Assembly: GCA_016926695.1 (NCBI GenBank) | Contig: JAFGOB010000088.1 | Span: 1-64,000, forward strand | Direction of reading: 5' to 3' | Origin: Dehalococcoidales bacterium | GTDB lineage: Bacteria; Chloroflexota; Dehalococcoidia; Dehalococcoidales; UBA3254 | DNA: 64,000 nt | Part shown: piece by piece, positions 61,909 to 64,000 of the stretch | Layout of the letters: each line of letters opens with the position of its first letter | Position numbering within the stretch: the first letter of the stretch is position 1 | Position numbers and translations under genes: made by a program | The notes under the pieces: generated by a model | The model's database searches: none | Told to the model about the DNA's origin: nothing | What the model saw: the letters and a program-made list of their open reading frames with translations, nothing else

Positions 61909-63162
61909 TCAGGCTATTTCCTCCGGCGAGACTATGCGTCCCGCCACAGCACTGGCTGCCGCAACCGCCGGATTGGCCAGGTAGACCTCTGATTTGGGGC
62001 TACCCATACGTCCCACGAAATTCCGGTTGGTAGTTGAGACAGCCCTCTCCCCCGCTGCCAGAATGCCCATATGACCTCCCAGGCAGGGGCCGCAGGTGGG
62101 TGTACTGACCACGCCCCCGGCCCGAATAAAGGTCTCAATAAGCCCTTCCCTGAGGGCCTCCAGGTAAATCTGCTGGGTGCCGGGAAGAATAATACAGCGG
62201 ACATTGGAGTTGACCTTTTTTCCCTTTAAAACGGATGCGGCTATTTGCAGGTCTTCCAGACGCCCGTTGGTGCAACTCCCGATAACAGCCTGGTCTATGG
62301 CCACACTGCTGAACCGGCTGACCGGTCCCGTGTTGGACGGCAGGTGAGGCGCCGCTACCTGCGGCTCGATTTCGGCAGCGTCCCATTCAAATACCTGAGC
62401 GTAAACGGCATTTTCATCCGCTTCATACACGGTATATTTCCTCTTCGCCCGCGGCTTCAGATATTCCAGCGTTTTCTCATCGACTCTGAACAGACCGGCT
62501 TTCGCCCCTGCTTCAATAGCCATATTGGCCATGGTAAAGCGGCCATCCATGGAAAGCGCATCAATAGCTTCGCCAGTGAACTCCATCGAGGCATAGAGCG
62601 CGCCATCCACTCCTATCCGGCCGATGGTATACAGGATCAGGTCCTTGCCTCCCACCCATTTTCCCGTTTTACCGTGAAAGATAAATTTGAGGGTCTGTGG
62701 TACCTTCATCCAGATGTCTCCGGTCGCCATGGCTGAAGCGATATCCGTCGATCCCATACCGGTGGCGAAGGCCCCCACCGCTCCGTAGGTGCAGGTATGC
62801 GAGTCCGCCCCGACCACAACATCGCCGGGTAAGACCAGGCCCTGTTCGGGCAGCAGTACATGCTCTATGCCCATTGCTCCGACTTCGAAGAAGATGATTC
62901 CCTGCTCCCTGGCAAACTCACGCACCACTTTGGCCTGCTCGGCTGAATTGATGTCTTTATTCGGTACGAAATGGTCGGGTACCATGACCACCTTTCCCGG
63001 ATCAAAGACCTTCACTCCGAGCTTGCGGAATTCCCTGATAGCTATAGGAGCCGTCACATCATTCGAGAGCACCATATCTACCTTGCAATTGATAAACTCG
63101 CCGGCACTGACCTCTTTTTTTCCGGAATGGGCCGCCAGTATCTTTTCCGCTAACGTCATCAT
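61909..63162 (-). CDS. leuC: 3-isopropylmalate dehydratase large subunit
   Basis: A 417-residue aconitase-fold protein. Iron-sulfur ligands: [16 protein letters not shown] and [54 protein letters not shown] is the substrate site. GGAG lies 8 bases before ATG. Short form as in archaeal/Thermus-type LeuC. Upstream is leuA, downstream the MGMT-like gene then leuD. Confidence 0.96.
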   Translation of the reverse strand: MMTLAEKILAAHSGKKEVSAGEFINCKVDMVLSNDVTAPIAIREFRKLGVKVFDPGKVVMVPDHFVPNKDINSAEQAKVVREFAREQGIIFFEVGAMGIEHVLLPEQGLVLPGDVVVGADSHTCTYGAVGAFATGMGSTDIASAMATGDIWMKVPQTLKFIFHGKTGKWVGGKDLILYTIGRIGVDGALYASMEFTGEAIDALSMDGRFTMANMAIEAGAKAGLFRVDEKTLEYLKPRAKRKYTVYEADENAVYAQVFEWDAAEIEPQVAAPHLPSNTGPVSRFSSVAIDQAVIGSCTNGRLEDLQIAASVLKGKKVNSNVRCIILPGTQQIYLEALREGLIETFIRAGGVVSTPTCGPCLGGHMGILAAGERAVSTTNRNFVGRMGSPKSEVYLANPAVAAASAVAGRIVSPEEIA

Positions 63163-63223
63163 CTGTTATTCTCCATTTACGTTATAGTCCGGGAATATCG
63201 CCGGATTCTCACCGGGCAGCAGC

Positions 63224-64000
63224 TCAGGCGCCTTTCACGTTATTCTTCTTGACGAAAAGCAGCCTGTTGAGGGCATTCATGTAAGCCCTGGCGCTGGCAA
63301 CAATTATGTCCGTATCCGCCCCCCTCCCTGTATAAGTCACGCCGTCGCTTTCAATCCTTATAAGGACTTCCCCCATAGCATCTATGCCCTCGGTAACCGA
63401 ATTAACCGTGAATTCCGTCAGGTTATTGGGAACGTTTACGATACGGTTGATAGCCTTATATACCGCATCTACCGGGCCTGTTCCCACCGAAGCATCCTCC
63501 AGGATATGATCCCGGGAATCTTTAAGTCTAACCGAGGCCGTCGGCATACCGCTGCCGCAGGAGATCTGTACCATATCCAGGTGATATACTTCAACCATCG
63601 TCCGTTTTTGCTGGGCAATGACGGTCTCAATATCCTTGTCCGTGACTTCCTTTTTCTTTTCCGCCAGCTCTTTAAAAGCCTGGAACGAACGGTTCAGGTC
63701 TTCATCGTCCATCACATAGCCCAGCTCAGCCAGTCTTTCTTTAAAGGCATGTCTTCCGCTGAGCTTACCCAGCACCAGGCTGCTGGCGGTAATACCCACA
63801 TCCTTGGGGTCCATGATCTCGTAGGTAATAGGCAGCTTGATTACCCCATCCTGGTGTATGCCGGACTGATGGCGAAAAGCATTGGCGCCGACAATGGCTT
63901 TGTTGGGCTGCACGATAAATCCCGTCAGCTCGCTAACCAGACGGCTGGTGCTGTGTATATGAGTAGTCTCGATACCGGTAGCCAGGTTAAAAAAGTCCTT
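63224..64000 (-). CDS. leuA: 2-isopropylmalate synthase (5' end outside window)
   Basis: The frame is open to the window edge (KDFFNLATGIETTHIHSTSRL reading inwards) and ends at TGA 63224. The visible 258 residues cover the linker and subdomain region (LVSELTGFIVQPNKAIVGANAF, HQSGIHQDGVIKLPITYEIMDP) and the C-terminal leucine-sensing regulatory domain. This is the standard LeuA arrangement, condensing 2-ketoisovalerate with acetyl-CoA. It is the first visible gene of the leu operon; any leader or attenuator lies beyond the edge. Confidence 0.95.
   Translation of the reverse strand, partial: KDFFNLATGIETTHIHSTSRLVSELTGFIVQPNKAIVGANAFRHQSGIHQDGVIKLPITYEIMDPKDVGITASSLVLGKLSGRHAFKERLAELGYVMDDEDLNRSFQAFKELAEKKKEVTDKDIETVIAQQKRTMVEVYHLDMVQISCGSGMPTASVRLKDSRDHILEDASVGTGPVDAVYKAINRIVNVPNNLTEFTVNSVTEGIDAMGEVLIRIESDGVTYTGRGADTDIIVASARAYMNALNRLLFVKKNNVKGA

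Noticed and set aside
63900..64000. Leucine leader, T-box or attenuator for the leu operon
   Set aside because: leuA is still open at the window edge, so any leader lies outside.

Overview
The window looks like a chromosomal stretch of an anaerobic Chloroflexota bacterium, most likely of the class Dehalococcoidia or a close relative. This is inferred from gene content: a dnaJ-hspR-clpC heat-shock operon, leuA-leuC-leuD-leuB-cimA in one operon, an RtcB/archease pair, short compact housekeeping operons, several CoA-dependent catabolic genes, and many short palindromic repeats between genes. No rRNA, tRNA or CRISPR array was recognised.

Layout. 1-1.8 kb is a decayed, gene-poor stretch with remnants of a NYN-domain protein, a HIRAN-like protein and a restriction-modification-type tail, plus palindromic repeats. 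1.8-13.3 kb is a catabolic-looking island. It holds two paralogous uroporphyrinogen-decarboxylase-fold proteins, an aldo/keto reductase, an oligopeptide-type ABC uptake system without its ATPases, a cupin and a FixJ-like regulator. It also holds a gene that reads through an in-frame UGA at the motif U-G-S-C; I interpret this as one selenoprotein of the UGSC family (4360-6051, minus), although it appears as two separate open frames. 13.3-20.4 kb carries an MFS exporter, a HATPase-GNAT fusion and a 1.3-thousand-residue secreted repeat protein with a dockerin.

21-28.8 kb is mostly housekeeping: holB, the PSP1-domain gene, an HNH endonuclease, dxr-rseP, mscL with a zinc ribbon, a methyltransferase and a VTT membrane protein. 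A lysA remnant and a flavin-reductase remnant lie in the gaps. 28.9-32.7 kb is the stress operon (dnaJ with half of the usual zinc domain, hspR, clpC). 32.8-38.5 kb holds a Nudix hydrolase, a Pif1-WYL helicase, an MBL hydrolase flanked by inverted repeats, a DUF4258/DUF2283 pair and small proteins.

38.5-44.7 kb is again catabolic: a CoA transferase, an acyl-CoA ligase, a cysteine-rich protein, a SnoaL-like protein, and an overlapping pair resembling 3-beta-hydroxysteroid dehydrogenase and steroid 5-alpha-reductase. 44.9-57.8 kb holds an HtrA protease, mtaB, rho, pyrG, acetyltransferases, a methyltransferase, archease-rtcB and two small lineage-type proteins. 57.8-64 kb is the branched-chain amino-acid operon read on the minus strand (leuA, leuC, an MGMT-like gene, leuD, leuB, cimA); leuA runs off the right edge.

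The most notable single item is the selenoprotein. The rest of interest is unusual domain fusions (HATPase-GNAT, MscL-zinc ribbon), the reduced DnaJ, a MITE-like element in the selenoprotein operon, and at least two families of dispersed palindromic repeats.
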